Assembly (NCBI GenBank): GCA_049316905.1
Contig: JBMOJH010000025.1
Span: 1-35,246, forward strand
Direction of reading: 5' to 3'
From: CAIPVR01 sp049316905
Lineage (GTDB): Bacteria; Actinomycetota; Acidimicrobiia; Acidimicrobiales; Microtrichaceae
Length of the DNA: 35,246 bases
Shown: one piece after another, positions 1-7,664 of the stretch
How the letters are laid out: the number at the start of each line of letters is the position of its first letter
Position numbering within the stretch: position 1 is the stretch's first letter
The notes under the pieces: generated by a model
Databases searched by the model: none
Seen by the model: only the letters and a program-made list of their open reading frames with translations
Told to the model about the DNA's origin: nothing
Translations under genes and position numbers: made by a program

Positions 1-35
1 GACCCTCCGGCCCGCATCCGGACGGAGGAGGCGCC

Positions 36-533
36 ATGACCGACCACTACGAGCTGTCCGCACCCGCGGCGCGGATCGGGCCCGAACCCGGTGGCCGCGG
101 GGTGCCGGACGAACTCATCGTCCGGGCCTGGTGGGACCCCGTCCTCGCGACCCGGGGCCACGACCCGAGAAGCGCGTACGTGGAGCGTTTCTGGTTGGGC
201 ATCGTGGGACCCAGCACCGTCCTGCTCCTCCGGCGCTTCGCCCGGGGGCTCGAGGAGCAGCCCGGCGGGTTCCGCGCCTCGGCCACCGACACGGCCCGGG
301 CCCTCGGGCTCGGCACGGGCACCGGTCGCAACGGCCCGCTGCACCGTACGATCGACCGGGCCTGCACGTTCGGGCTCGCCCGCCGCACCGGCGACCGGGA
401 GGTGCACGTGCGCACCCACCTACCACCGCTCAACGCCCGGCAACTGGCCCGGTTGCCCACCGTCCTGCGCCGCAGCCACGAGCGGTGGATCACCGGCTCG
501 GCAGGGGGAGCACCCGGGCCGCGGGCCGCATGA
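36..533 (+). CDS. Hypothetical protein (165 aa)
   Basis: I do not recognise this protein. It is a soluble, Arg-rich 165-residue product with no signal peptide or membrane segment. The middle (about residues 50-130) reads like a compact helical fold with a hydrophobic helix near residues 54-66 (LGIVGPSTVLLLRR). It is followed by a stretch, AARALGLG-type in character, with TGTGRNGPLHRTIDRA and then HVRTHLPPLN, which resembles a winged-helix reader with a wing. That resemblance is only an impression. The start is well supported: a strong GGAGGAGG Shine-Dalgarno at 25-32 lies 3-5 nt before ATG 36. The gene converges on the acetyltransferase at 567 with a 33-nt gap that holds nothing I can name. 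Its link to the sugar genes is unknown. Confidence 0.7.
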   Translation: MTDHYELSAPAARIGPEPGGRGVPDELIVRAWWDPVLATRGHDPRSAYVERFWLGIVGPSTVLLLRRFARGLEEQPGGFRASATDTARALGLGTGTGRNGPLHRTIDRACTFGLARRTGDREVHVRTHLPPLNARQLARLPTVLRRSHERWITGSAGGAPGPRAA

Positions 534-566
534 GCGGCCGACCGTGCGCGGTGCCCTGCGACGGGA

Positions 567-1118
567 TCAGATCCGGTGGGCCTCGCACACCGGCTCACCG
601 GCCGGCCGCACGTCATCCCGTGATGCCACCCGGCCGCACCGACACGCCCACCCGAGGCGCCGCGCCGGGTTGCCGCCCACGATCTCGTGGGGCTCCACGT
701 CCTTCGTGACCACCGCGCCAGCGGCCACCACGGCCCACTCGCCGATCTCCACGCCGCACACCACGGTGGCGTTGGCACACACCGACGCCCCACGACGCAC
801 GGTGGTGGGCACGAGCACCCAGTCACGGTTGCGTGACCGCGGATACAGGTCGTTGGTGAACACGGCGCTCGGGCCGACGAACACGTCGTCCTCCAGCGTG
901 ACCCCCATGTAGACCGACACGTTGTTCTGGATGGTGACCCGGTCCCCGAGGACGGCGCCCTCGTCGACGTAGACGTTCTTCCCGAGCAGGCAGTCGGCAC
1001 CGACCACGGCATCGGACCGCACGTGGGAGTGGCGCCAGACGGAGGTACCGGCCCCGACGGAGGCGCCGTCCTCCACGATGGCGAGTTCGTTGACGTAGTA
1101 CGGGGAAGCGTCGTCCAT
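567..1118 (-). CDS. Left-handed beta-helix N-acetyltransferase, WbpD/WlbB-like
   Basis: This is a hexapeptide-repeat acyltransferase of 183 residues, the usual length of the WbpD/WlbB family. That family transfers acetyl from acetyl-CoA to the 3-amino group of UDP-2-acetamido-3-amino-glucuronate. Repeated [LIV]-G-x4 turns run through about residues 12-150. The family signature is clear: IQNNVSVYMGVTLEDDVFVGPSA followed by VFTNDLYPRS, with the GNPAR motif after it. A Cys-rich tail (GWACRCG, later CEAH) resembles the small metal-binding tail seen in relatives. It is the last gene of a leftward set, 47 nt after the acyltransferase. The ATG at 1118 gives the canonical N-terminus but has only a weak GAGG upstream; an in-frame GTG at 1154 is an alternative. 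Substrate assignment rests on the neighbouring dehydrogenase and aminotransferase and is an inference. Confidence 0.88.
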   Translation of the reverse strand: MDDASPYYVNELAIVEDGASVGAGTSVWRHSHVRSDAVVGADCLLGKNVYVDEGAVLGDRVTIQNNVSVYMGVTLEDDVFVGPSAVFTNDLYPRSRNRDWVLVPTTVRRGASVCANATVVCGVEIGEWAVVAAGAVVTKDVEPHEIVGGNPARRLGWACRCGRVASRDDVRPAGEPVCEAHRI

Positions 1119-1165
1119 TGGCCTCGGGCGCGGGCCGGACGTTCCGGCGCGCACGCCGAGGGTAC

Positions 1166-2296
1166 CTAGCCGGCCGGCACGCGACGCAGCCCGGGGACCC
1201 GCGGCCACCGCCGTTCCATGGAGGGCCGTTCCACCAGGCGGAACAGGGCGTAGGACCCTGCCGCCACCGCGGGGACACCGACGACGAGCAGGACGAGGAA
1301 CCTCCCCATCCGGGTCGAGGTGAGCGGATCGGCGACCCAGTACATGACGCCGAAGAAGATCGGGGCGTGGATGAGGTACACGCTGTAGGAGAACGACCCG
1401 AGGAGGACCATCGGGCCGGAGCCGAGAACCCCGGCCACCCCGGGAAGGGCCCCGCGGGCGAGCGAGTAGCAGAGCGACGCCACCAGGGCCCCCACCACGA
1501 GGTCCAGCAAGTAGAAATCGGCGACCATGAGGCGGTCGGGGGCCGTGAGGACGAACACAAACGCGACGGCGACCACTGCCGTGGAGACCCCCAGACCCAG
1601 CCCACGCCGCACCGCGTCGCCCGCAGGCCCATGGCGCACCACGCTGCGCCCGGCCACGAGGCCGAAGGTGAAGAGCACCAGGAACTGCGGCGTGAGGGTG
1701 CCGATCTTGCGCAGTGGCTCGACCTCGGAGGACAGGAGGAACAGCACCGTGACCGCAGCGGTCGTGGTGATCACCGTGACGGTCGGGCCCCAGCGCCGGA
1801 CCGCCAGCAACAGCCCGGGGAACAGGAAGTAGAGATGCCACTCGAGCGCGATCGACCAGAACGCGCCGTTCGGCGTCTGCGCGCCGACGAGGTCCTGGAG
1901 GAGCAGGCCGTACACCACCACCGACCGCAGGCTGATCACGTCGAGTCGGCCGGTGAAGAGCACGAGCGCCACGAACGACAGGAACAACGCCACCCAGTAC
2001 GTGGGGAGGATCCTCCAGGCCCGGCGCCGGATGAACTCGGCGGGGCCACCGGTGACCCGGTCGCCGTGGCGCGCCGGGACGAGGCTCAACGAGAACCCGC
2101 TCAGGACGATGAACACCGCCACGGCAACGTGGCCCCATCGCAGCCACCCCACCGCCGCCGGTCCCGTGTTGCGGGGGAAGCCGGGGAACGACTCGATCCA
2201 CATGTGGTGCAGCACCACGTACCAGGCCGCGAGCGCCCGGATCCCGTCGAGGAAGAGGAAGCGCGTCGCGGGCCGGGTCGTGGGTTGTGTCGACAC
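1166..2296 (-). CDS. Acyltransferase 3 family membrane protein (OafA-like)
   Basis: This 376-residue integral membrane protein of the acyltransferase 3 family is expected to O-acylate a surface glycan using a cytoplasmic acyl donor. The family N-terminus is clear: FLFLDGIRALAAWYVVLHH at residues 13-31, with the conserved Arg20 and paired His30/His31. About ten hydrophobic helices follow, including FIVLSGFSLSL, the usual second helix. There is no C-terminal SGNH domain. I chose GTG 2296 because GGAAGGAG lies 4 nt upstream and the DGIRA motif then falls near residue 17, as usual. The open frame extends to 2524, but the extra residues are Arg/Pro-rich and unlike the family. It lies between the two hexapeptide transferases, 83 nt after the NeuD-like gene, suggesting one transcript for glycan decoration. 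Confidence 0.9.
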   Translation of the reverse strand: MSTQPTTRPATRFLFLDGIRALAAWYVVLHHMWIESFPGFPRNTGPAAVGWLRWGHVAVAVFIVLSGFSLSLVPARHGDRVTGGPAEFIRRRAWRILPTYWVALFLSFVALVLFTGRLDVISLRSVVVYGLLLQDLVGAQTPNGAFWSIALEWHLYFLFPGLLLAVRRWGPTVTVITTTAAVTVLFLLSSEVEPLRKIGTLTPQFLVLFTFGLVAGRSVVRHGPAGDAVRRGLGLGVSTAVVAVAFVFVLTAPDRLMVADFYLLDLVVGALVASLCYSLARGALPGVAGVLGSGPMVLLGSFSYSVYLIHAPIFFGVMYWVADPLTSTRMGRFLVLLVVGVPAVAAGSYALFRLVERPSMERRWPRVPGLRRVPAG

Positions 2297-2379
2297 CGCG
2301 CTCCTTCCGTACCGCTTCCGGGTCCGCCGTGCCGGCACCGACGGGACGGGCGTGAGTGTGACGGACCGGCGAACGGGAC

Positions 2380-3078
2380 TCAAGGGCCGGGCCGGGGACC
2401 CGGTCGTCCGACGAGGTGCTCGACACCGCTCACGTCCCGCAGACGGCGGGCCGGGTTCCCGACCCACACCTCGCCGGGCGGGATGTCCCGCAACACGACC
2501 GATCCGGCGCCCACCATCGCCCACTCACCGATGTTCACGCCCTCCCGAATCACCGCGCCGGCCCCGAGATAGGCGCCGGTTCCCACGGTGACCCCGCCCC
2601 CGACCAGCACGCCGGACGCGAACGTCGCGAAGTCACCGACGGACACGTCGTGGGTGAGCACCACCGACGGCATCACCGCCACGTGGCATCCGACGCGGAC
2701 CTCGGCGGTGAAGACGGCCCCCGCCAGCACGACGCTGCCCGGGCCCGGCCGGCACCTCGACGGCACCGTGGCGGCCGGATGCACCAGGGTGGCGTAGCGG
2801 TCCTCCGGCAGGCCGAACCGCTCGACCAGGACGGCGCGGCCCGTGAAGGATCGGGGATTCCCCACACACACCACCACGCGGGCATCGGGATGATCCGCCA
2901 GCACGGAGGTCGGTCCCAGCACCGGGACCCCACCGACCGTGGCCCCGCCGAGCGCCGGGTCGTCGTCCAGGATGCCGCGCACCTCCCATGTCGGGCGGGG
3001 TCCGAGGGCGCGGACCACTTCGATCGCCTCACGGGCGAATCCACCAGCGCCGACGACCAGGAGCGGAACCGTCCCCAC
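2380..3078 (-). CDS. NeuD/PglD-like sugar O/N-acetyltransferase
   Basis: This 232-residue protein has the two-part NeuD/PglD layout. An N-terminal Rossmann-like PglD_N domain (residues 4-75) begins LLVVGAGGFAREAIE and contains GILDDD. A left-handed beta-helix acetyltransferase domain (about 100-212) contains HPAATV, the catalytic-type His143 in VVLTHDVSVGDF, and the closing GNPARRL. PglD enzymes acetylate the 4-amino group of UDP-4-amino sugars; NeuD relatives acetylate sialic acids. A partner in this locus is the ArnB/PglE-like aminotransferase at 7661. GTG 3078 was chosen because GGAAAGG stands about 8 nt upstream and the protein then begins just before the beta-strand; the frame stays open to 3384 with low-complexity sequence. 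It is the first gene of the leftward set and diverges from the polymerase gene at 3272. Confidence 0.87.
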   Translation of the reverse strand: MGTVPLLVVGAGGFAREAIEVVRALGPRPTWEVRGILDDDPALGGATVGGVPVLGPTSVLADHPDARVVVCVGNPRSFTGRAVLVERFGLPEDRYATLVHPAATVPSRCRPGPGSVVLAGAVFTAEVRVGCHVAVMPSVVLTHDVSVGDFATFASGVLVGGGVTVGTGAYLGAGAVIREGVNIGEWAMVGAGSVVLRDIPPGEVWVGNPARRLRDVSGVEHLVGRPGPRPGP

Positions 3079-3105
3079 GGCCGGGACCTTTCCCCGGGCC
3101 GACCC

Positions 3106-3119
3106 CGGTGTCAACACCG
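3106..3119. promoter_or_regulatory. Palindrome in the divergent intergenic region
   Basis: The sequence CGGTGTCAACACCG has perfect 6-bp arms around a 2-nt centre. It lies 27 nt upstream of the NeuD-like start and within the 193-nt region between the two divergent polysaccharide gene sets. On the minus strand it contains TTGACA, but no TANNNT box lies 16-19 nt downstream, so an operator is likelier than a promoter. A TACCCT box at 3201-3206 could be the -10 of the rightward set, without a convincing -35. Confidence 0.3.
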
Positions 3120-3271
3120 TGGCGGGTGGCGTCGGCCGACCGGCGTGGCGACCCCTCCGGGTCCGCCGCGGGGGCATGGAGGATTCCGCCGACGTTCCGT
3201 TACCCTCGGAGCGGTTGAGTCGTCCCGGAGCGGGAGGGGACGGTCGGGACGTCGGTGGTCGGAGGACGGGC

Positions 3272-4717
3272 ATGGTGACAGCGAGAGGACCGGTCGGCGC
3301 CGTCCTCCCCGACCCCGGGCCGGGCGCCGCGGTCACGACGTCCCCGGGCCGTGAGGTGTCGTCGGGGCGCAACTCGGCCGTCACCGTGCTGCAGGTCTAC
3401 GTGGTCACGCTCATCGCGCTCCCGAACGACATCGGGCTCCCGGGGGTGCCGGGGCTGAATCCACCCACCCTCGTGGCACTGTTCGGGCTCCTGCTGTGGT
3501 TCGCGTCGGTGGCCCTCGGATCCCACCACCCCACCCGACACCCGAATCCCACCCGATTCTCCCTGCTGGCCCTCTGGCTCGCCACCAGCCTCGCCTTCGT
3601 GGCGATGCAGTTCACCTCCCCGACCGCCGACCAGATGGCCGGCAGCACCCGTTGGCTGCTGCAGTTGGCCGCGTGGACGGGGGTGATCGTCCTCGCCGCC
3701 GACTTCCTCAGGACGCAGGACGAGGTGCTGCGCATCCTCCGGACACTCACCTGGGCGGGGGCGGTCATGGGACTGGTGGCCCTGGTGCAGTACCAGTTCC
3801 GGATCGACCTCGCGACCTACCTCAGGTACGTCCCCGGCTTCGTCGAGAAGGCCGCGGGCTACACGGCCATCGGGGAGCGCGGCGGGAAGGCCCGGGTGGC
3901 CGGCACCGCCCTGCACCCGATCGAACTGGGAGTCACGGCGGCAACGATCCTCCCCCTCGCGATCGTCGCGGCCCTCCGGGCGAAGGGGCGTTGGTGGTGG
4001 ATCTGGGGCCCGGTGGCACTCACCGCCGTCCCACTCGTGGTGTCGCTGTCGAGGTCGGCGGTGATCGCCCTCGCCGTCTCGTTCGGGTTCCTGATCGTCT
4101 GCCTGGCCCCGGCCCAGCGCCTCGTCGCCCTCGGCGCCGGGATCTCGGGCCTCTTCGCCACGTTCGCGCTGGCCCCCGGCGCGCTCGGCACCCTCGTCGG
4201 CTCCTTCACCGGCGCTGCCGCGGACTCGTCCGTGCAGAAACGCCAGCTCCAGGCCCCGATCGTGGAACGGCTGGTCGCCGAGCACCCGTGGTTCGGCCGG
4301 GGTGGCGGGACGCTGGTCCCGGCCACCCGCTACACGAACATCGTCTTCAACAACATCTACGACAACCAGTACTTCGGCATGGCCATCGAGTTCGGACTGG
4401 TCGGCGTCGCGCTGATCACCGTCGGCTACCTCCTCCTCCCGCCGGTGGTCGCCGTGGTGGCACGCGGACGTTCGACGGATCCCGACCTCCGACTGATGGC
4501 CGGGGCCCTCGCCGGGGCCGCCGCCGTGGCGGTCCCGACCGCGTACACCTTCGACTCGTTCGGGTTCCCGAAGGCCGCCGGGATGCAGGCGCTGGCCGTC
4601 GGGCTCATCGGCGCCGTCTGGTGCCTCGTGCGGATCGAACGGACCCACGGGGTCGATCGGGACCGGAACGATGGCACACTGAATCGCTCGCACCTCGACC
4701 ACCTGGACCCCCGCTGA
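3272..4717 (+). CDS. O-antigen ligase/polymerase (Wzy-like) membrane protein
   Basis: This is a 481-residue polytopic membrane protein with about eleven hydrophobic helices. It has the Wzy_C/O-antigen-ligase signature late in the chain: RLVAEHPWFGRGGG around His338-Gly344, in the large external loop, then LVPATRY, NNIYDNQYFGMAIEFGLVG and more helices. Members polymerise or ligate undecaprenyl-linked oligosaccharides at the outer face of the membrane. ATG 3272 is supported by GGAGGA at 3261-3266. The first 35 residues are hydrophilic and probably cytoplasmic. The gene heads a rightward set; its TGA overlaps the next ATG by one base (TGATG), so translation is likely coupled to the Wzz-like protein. 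In a monoderm lineage a polymerase role fits better than an LPS ligase role; that is an inference. Confidence 0.88.
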   Translation: MVTARGPVGAVLPDPGPGAAVTTSPGREVSSGRNSAVTVLQVYVVTLIALPNDIGLPGVPGLNPPTLVALFGLLLWFASVALGSHHPTRHPNPTRFSLLALWLATSLAFVAMQFTSPTADQMAGSTRWLLQLAAWTGVIVLAADFLRTQDEVLRILRTLTWAGAVMGLVALVQYQFRIDLATYLRYVPGFVEKAAGYTAIGERGGKARVAGTALHPIELGVTAATILPLAIVAALRAKGRWWWIWGPVALTAVPLVVSLSRSAVIALAVSFGFLIVCLAPAQRLVALGAGISGLFATFALAPGALGTLVGSFTGAAADSSVQKRQLQAPIVERLVAEHPWFGRGGGTLVPATRYTNIVFNNIYDNQYFGMAIEFGLVGVALITVGYLLLPPVVAVVARGRSTDPDLRLMAGALAGAAAVAVPTAYTFDSFGFPKAAGMQALAVGLIGAVWCLVRIERTHGVDRDRNDGTLNRSHLDHLDPR

Positions 4718-5523
4718 TGGATCTCGGCCAACTCCTCCTCGCCCTGCGACGCAACTGGAAGGTCCTCCTTCCGGTCGCCGCCGTGACCCTCCTGGTGCTG
4801 GGCTGGGCGTTGTTCATCCGACCGGCGAGCTACGAGGGCACGTCCGTGCTCGTGCTGATCGGGGCCCCGAGCCCGCCGGTGGACGAGAACGGCAGGGCGG
4901 TGGTGACGCCCTTCGGCCGGACCGACAACCCGTACTCACGCGTCGGCAACTCCGGCGTGGTGGTCGGGGTGGTGGCCCGATCGCTCAGCTCGGATCCCAA
5001 CAGCGCCGCCATGGTCGCGGCAAAGGAGGCGGACGGGTCCTACGCCATCGATCCCGGGATCGGTGAGCCCACCGCGGTGATCACCGCGGTGGCACCGAGC
5101 GCCGAGGCGGCGGGACTGCTCGCGGACAAGGTCGCGGATGCCTTCTCCAAGCAGCTCGAGCAGCTGCAGAAGAACCAGGGGGTGGACCCGAACTACTTCA
5201 TCGCCACCCTGCCGAGTCAGCAGCAGGAGGCCCCGCGGGCGAAGCTCAACAGCAGCATCCGTCTGGCGCTCGGCATCGTCGTGGTGGGCGTGCTCGTCGC
5301 CTTCGTGGCGGTGTCGATCTCCGAGGCCATCACGCGCCGCCGCGCGAACGCCGGGCCCGCAGGAGTCGACTGGGCGTCGCCACCCACGGCGGGCGGCGGC
5401 GCGCCGTCGCCGCCTCCGCCGCCTCCGATCGCGGGTAAGGGCCGGGCGAACGGGAACGCGACCGCCACCGGCTCCGGCGCCCCCTCCGGGCTGCCGCAGC
5501 GCGAATCCGAACGCACGTCCTGA
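4717..5523 (+). CDS. Wzz/YveK-like polysaccharide chain-length protein
   Basis: This 268-residue protein has the co-polymerase topology. A short cytoplasmic N-terminus (MDLGQLLLALRRNWKVLL) is followed by a first membrane helix near residues 15-34. An extracytoplasmic domain (35-182) carries YEGTSVLVLIGAP and a helical KQLEQLQKNQ segment. A second helix spans about 183-203. The cytoplasmic tail (204-268) is Pro/Gly/Arg-rich, including a run of six prolines, and has no Walker motifs or Tyr cluster. It therefore lacks the kinase domain that fused actinobacterial and proteobacterial co-polymerases carry. Such proteins set glycan length with Wzy, which is encoded just upstream and translationally coupled. 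A partner kinase, if any, lies outside this window. Confidence 0.8.
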   Translation: MDLGQLLLALRRNWKVLLPVAAVTLLVLGWALFIRPASYEGTSVLVLIGAPSPPVDENGRAVVTPFGRTDNPYSRVGNSGVVVGVVARSLSSDPNSAAMVAAKEADGSYAIDPGIGEPTAVITAVAPSAEAAGLLADKVADAFSKQLEQLQKNQGVDPNYFIATLPSQQQEAPRAKLNSSIRLALGIVVVGVLVAFVAVSISEAITRRRANAGPAGVDWASPPTAGGGAPSPPPPPPIAGKGRANGNATATGSGAPSGLPQRESERTS

Positions 5524-5583
5524 CCCCGTCCTGACGACGGCACCCGACCGACCACCGCGCCCGGAGCGAGGAACGACCCCCCG

Positions 5584-6654
5584 ATGAACGACCGCAACCC
5601 CCACGACGCGCCGCACGCGCCGGCCGGCATCGCCCTCGTGGGCGCCGGCTACTGGGGCCCGAACCTGGCCCGCAACTTCCTGGGCTGCCCGGGCACCGAT
5701 CTGCGTTGGATCGTCGACCTCGACACCGAACGGGCCCGGGCGATCGCCAACGGGCGGCCCGACGTACGGGTGACGAGCGAGCTCGCCGAGGCCCTCGAGG
5801 ACCCCGAGGTCCGGGGCGTGGCCGTGGCCACGCCCCCGGCGTCGCACCTGCCGCTCGCCGAGGCCGCCCTGCGATCCGGCCGGCACGTGCTGGTGGAGAA
5901 GCCCCTGGCCACCACGGCGGCCGACGGCGAGCGCCTGGCGCGACTCGCCGACGACCTCGGCCTGGTGCTGATGTGCGACCACACCTTCTGCTACACGCCG
6001 GTGGTGCGGGCCATCTCCGGGCTCGTGCGCAGCGGTGAGCTCGGCGACATCCAGTACGTCGACTCGATCCGGGTGAACCTGGGTCTGATCCAGTCCGACG
6101 TCGACGTGTTCTGGGACCTCGCGCCGCACGACCTGTCGGTGCTCGACCACATCCTTCCCGACGGGATCCGACCGGAGGCGATCGCGGCCCACGGGGCCGA
6201 TCCCATCGGGTCGGGGCAGGCCTGTGTGGGGTACCTCACGATCCCGCTGACCGGCGGCGCGATCGCGCACGTCACGGTGAACTGGCTGAGTCCGTCGAAG
6301 ATCCGCCAGATGGTGATCGCCGGGTCACGGAAGATGGCGGTGTGGGACGACATGAAGCCGTCGCAGCGGCTCTCGATCCTCGACAGCGGCGTGGAGCTGC
6401 GCGTGCCGGAGGAGCAGGAGGAGAAGCGGCGACTGCTGGTCGACTACCGGGTCGGCGACATGCTCGTGCCGGCGCTCCCTGAGGGCACCGAGGCGTTGCG
6501 GGCGGTGGTCGAGGAGTTCGCCGACTGCATGCGCACCGGTCGCTCGCCGCTCACGGACGGCTGGGCGGGTGTCCGTATCCTGCGCCTGCTCGAGGCCGCG
6601 TCTGTGAGCCTCCGGAGCAACAGCGCGATGATCTCCGTGCCCGACGGCAGCTGA
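5584..6654 (+). CDS. Gfo/Idh/MocA family NAD-dependent sugar dehydrogenase
   Basis: This 356-residue oxidoreductase has the N-terminal Rossmann signature IALVGAGYWGPNLARNF (residues 16-32) and the family's EKP motif (Glu105-Lys106-Pro107) in VLVEKPLATT. The C-terminal alpha/beta domain contains YVDSIRVNLGL and WDLAPHDLSVLDHIL, where the conserved D-x2-H pair sits. It closely fits the subgroup encoded beside DegT aminotransferases and hexapeptide acetyltransferases. In the WbpB/WlbA pathway such an enzyme oxidises C3 of UDP-GlcNAcA before transamination; I infer a similar 3-keto step here. The 60-nt upstream gap has a GAGG-type site but no clear promoter, so it is probably cotranscribed with the Wzz-like gene. 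Confidence 0.87.
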   Translation: MNDRNPHDAPHAPAGIALVGAGYWGPNLARNFLGCPGTDLRWIVDLDTERARAIANGRPDVRVTSELAEALEDPEVRGVAVATPPASHLPLAEAALRSGRHVLVEKPLATTAADGERLARLADDLGLVLMCDHTFCYTPVVRAISGLVRSGELGDIQYVDSIRVNLGLIQSDVDVFWDLAPHDLSVLDHILPDGIRPEAIAAHGADPIGSGQACVGYLTIPLTGGAIAHVTVNWLSPSKIRQMVIAGSRKMAVWDDMKPSQRLSILDSGVELRVPEEQEEKRRLLVDYRVGDMLVPALPEGTEALRAVVEEFADCMRTGRSPLTDGWAGVRILRLLEAASVSLRSNSAMISVPDGS

Positions 6655-6686
6655 GCCGTGGGCCACACCGGCGGGAAGGACGTGTG

Positions 6687-7664
6687 ATGGAACTGAACGG
6701 CGCGCGTGTGCTCGTGACCGGCGGCGCCGGATTGATCGGCTCGACCATCGTCGACCAGCTGATCGACGCCGGCGCCGGGGCCATCAGGGTGCTCGACAAC
6801 TTCGACCGGGGGCGCCACGCCAACCTGGCGGACGCCGTGGCCAGGTTCCCCGTGGAGGTCGTCACCGGCGACGTGCGCGACCCGGCCACCGTCCGTGACG
6901 CCTGCCGGGGGACGGACCTGGTGTTCCACCTGGCGGCCATCCGCATCACGCAGTGCGCCGAGGAGCCGCGGCTGGCCCTCGAGGTGCTCGTCGACGGCAC
7001 CTTCAACGTGGCCGAGGCCGCGGTCGCCGAGGGCGTGCGCAAGGTCGTGTTCTCCTCCTCCGCGTCGGTGTACGGCGACGCCGAGGTGCTCCCGACCACC
7101 GAGGACCACCACCCGTACAACAACCGCACCTTCTACGGCGCCGCGAAGTCCTTCGGCGAGGGCATCCTGCGGTCCTTCAACGAGATGTACGGACTGGACT
7201 ACGTGGCCCTCCGGTACTTCAACGTCTACGGCCCGCGCATGGACATCCACGGCGTCTACACCGAGGTGCTGGTCCGGTGGATGGAGCGGATCCGCGCCGG
7301 GGAGCCGCCCCTGATCCTCGGCGACGGGGAACAGACCATGGACTTCGTCTTCTCCACCGACATCGCCAGGGCCAACCTGGCGGCCGCCCGGTCCGACGCA
7401 TCCGACGTGGTCCTCAACGTGGCCCGGGGCGAAGCGACCAGCCTGCGGCAACTGGCCGACACCCTGCTGAGGGTCATGGGCAGCGACCTGCGCCCCGAAC
7501 ACGGTCCACCCCGGGCGGTCAACAACGTGCAGCACCGGCAGGCCGACGTCGGCCGGGCACGCGACCTGATCGGCTTCTCCGCCGAGGTGGGCCTCGAGGA
7601 GGGCCTGCGGCAGCTGGTCCGTTGGTGGGAGACCGAGCAGGAGCGGGAAGGGGCCACGTCGTGA
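6687..7664 (+). CDS. Extended SDR nucleotide-sugar epimerase (GalE-like)
   Basis: This is a 325-residue NAD-dependent epimerase/dehydratase-family protein. The N-terminal TGGAGLIGSTIVDQL binds NAD, FHLAA follows, and the catalytic pair is Tyr150-x3-Lys154 (FYGAAKSFGE). The third catalytic position lies in FSSSASVYG, which is epimerase-like; dehydratases usually have STDEVYG there. The later RYFNVYGPRM and LGDGEQTMDFVF segments form the sugar pocket. A C4 epimerase acting on a UDP-sugar is the simplest reading. ATG 6687 fits the GGGAAGGA site at 6673-6680 better than the adjacent GTG 6684. The stop overlaps the next gene's GTG start by 4 nt (GTGA), indicating translational coupling with the first aminotransferase. 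Confidence 0.87.
   Translation: MELNGARVLVTGGAGLIGSTIVDQLIDAGAGAIRVLDNFDRGRHANLADAVARFPVEVVTGDVRDPATVRDACRGTDLVFHLAAIRITQCAEEPRLALEVLVDGTFNVAEAAVAEGVRKVVFSSSASVYGDAEVLPTTEDHHPYNNRTFYGAAKSFGEGILRSFNEMYGLDYVALRYFNVYGPRMDIHGVYTEVLVRWMERIRAGEPPLILGDGEQTMDFVFSTDIARANLAAARSDASDVVLNVARGEATSLRQLADTLLRVMGSDLRPEHGPPRAVNNVQHRQADVGRARDLIGFSAEVGLEEGLRQLVRWWETEQEREGATS

Noticed and set aside
1118..2572. 484-codon plus-strand frame opposite the acyltransferase
   Set aside because: The minus-strand product has clear acyltransferase 3 motifs and helices; the plus-strand translation is repetitive and charged, typical of a shadow frame.
3086..3114. TTGACA as a -35 element for the NeuD-like gene
   Set aside because: No TANNNT box occurs at a suitable distance on the minus strand; the hexamer is better explained as part of the palindrome at 3106-3119.
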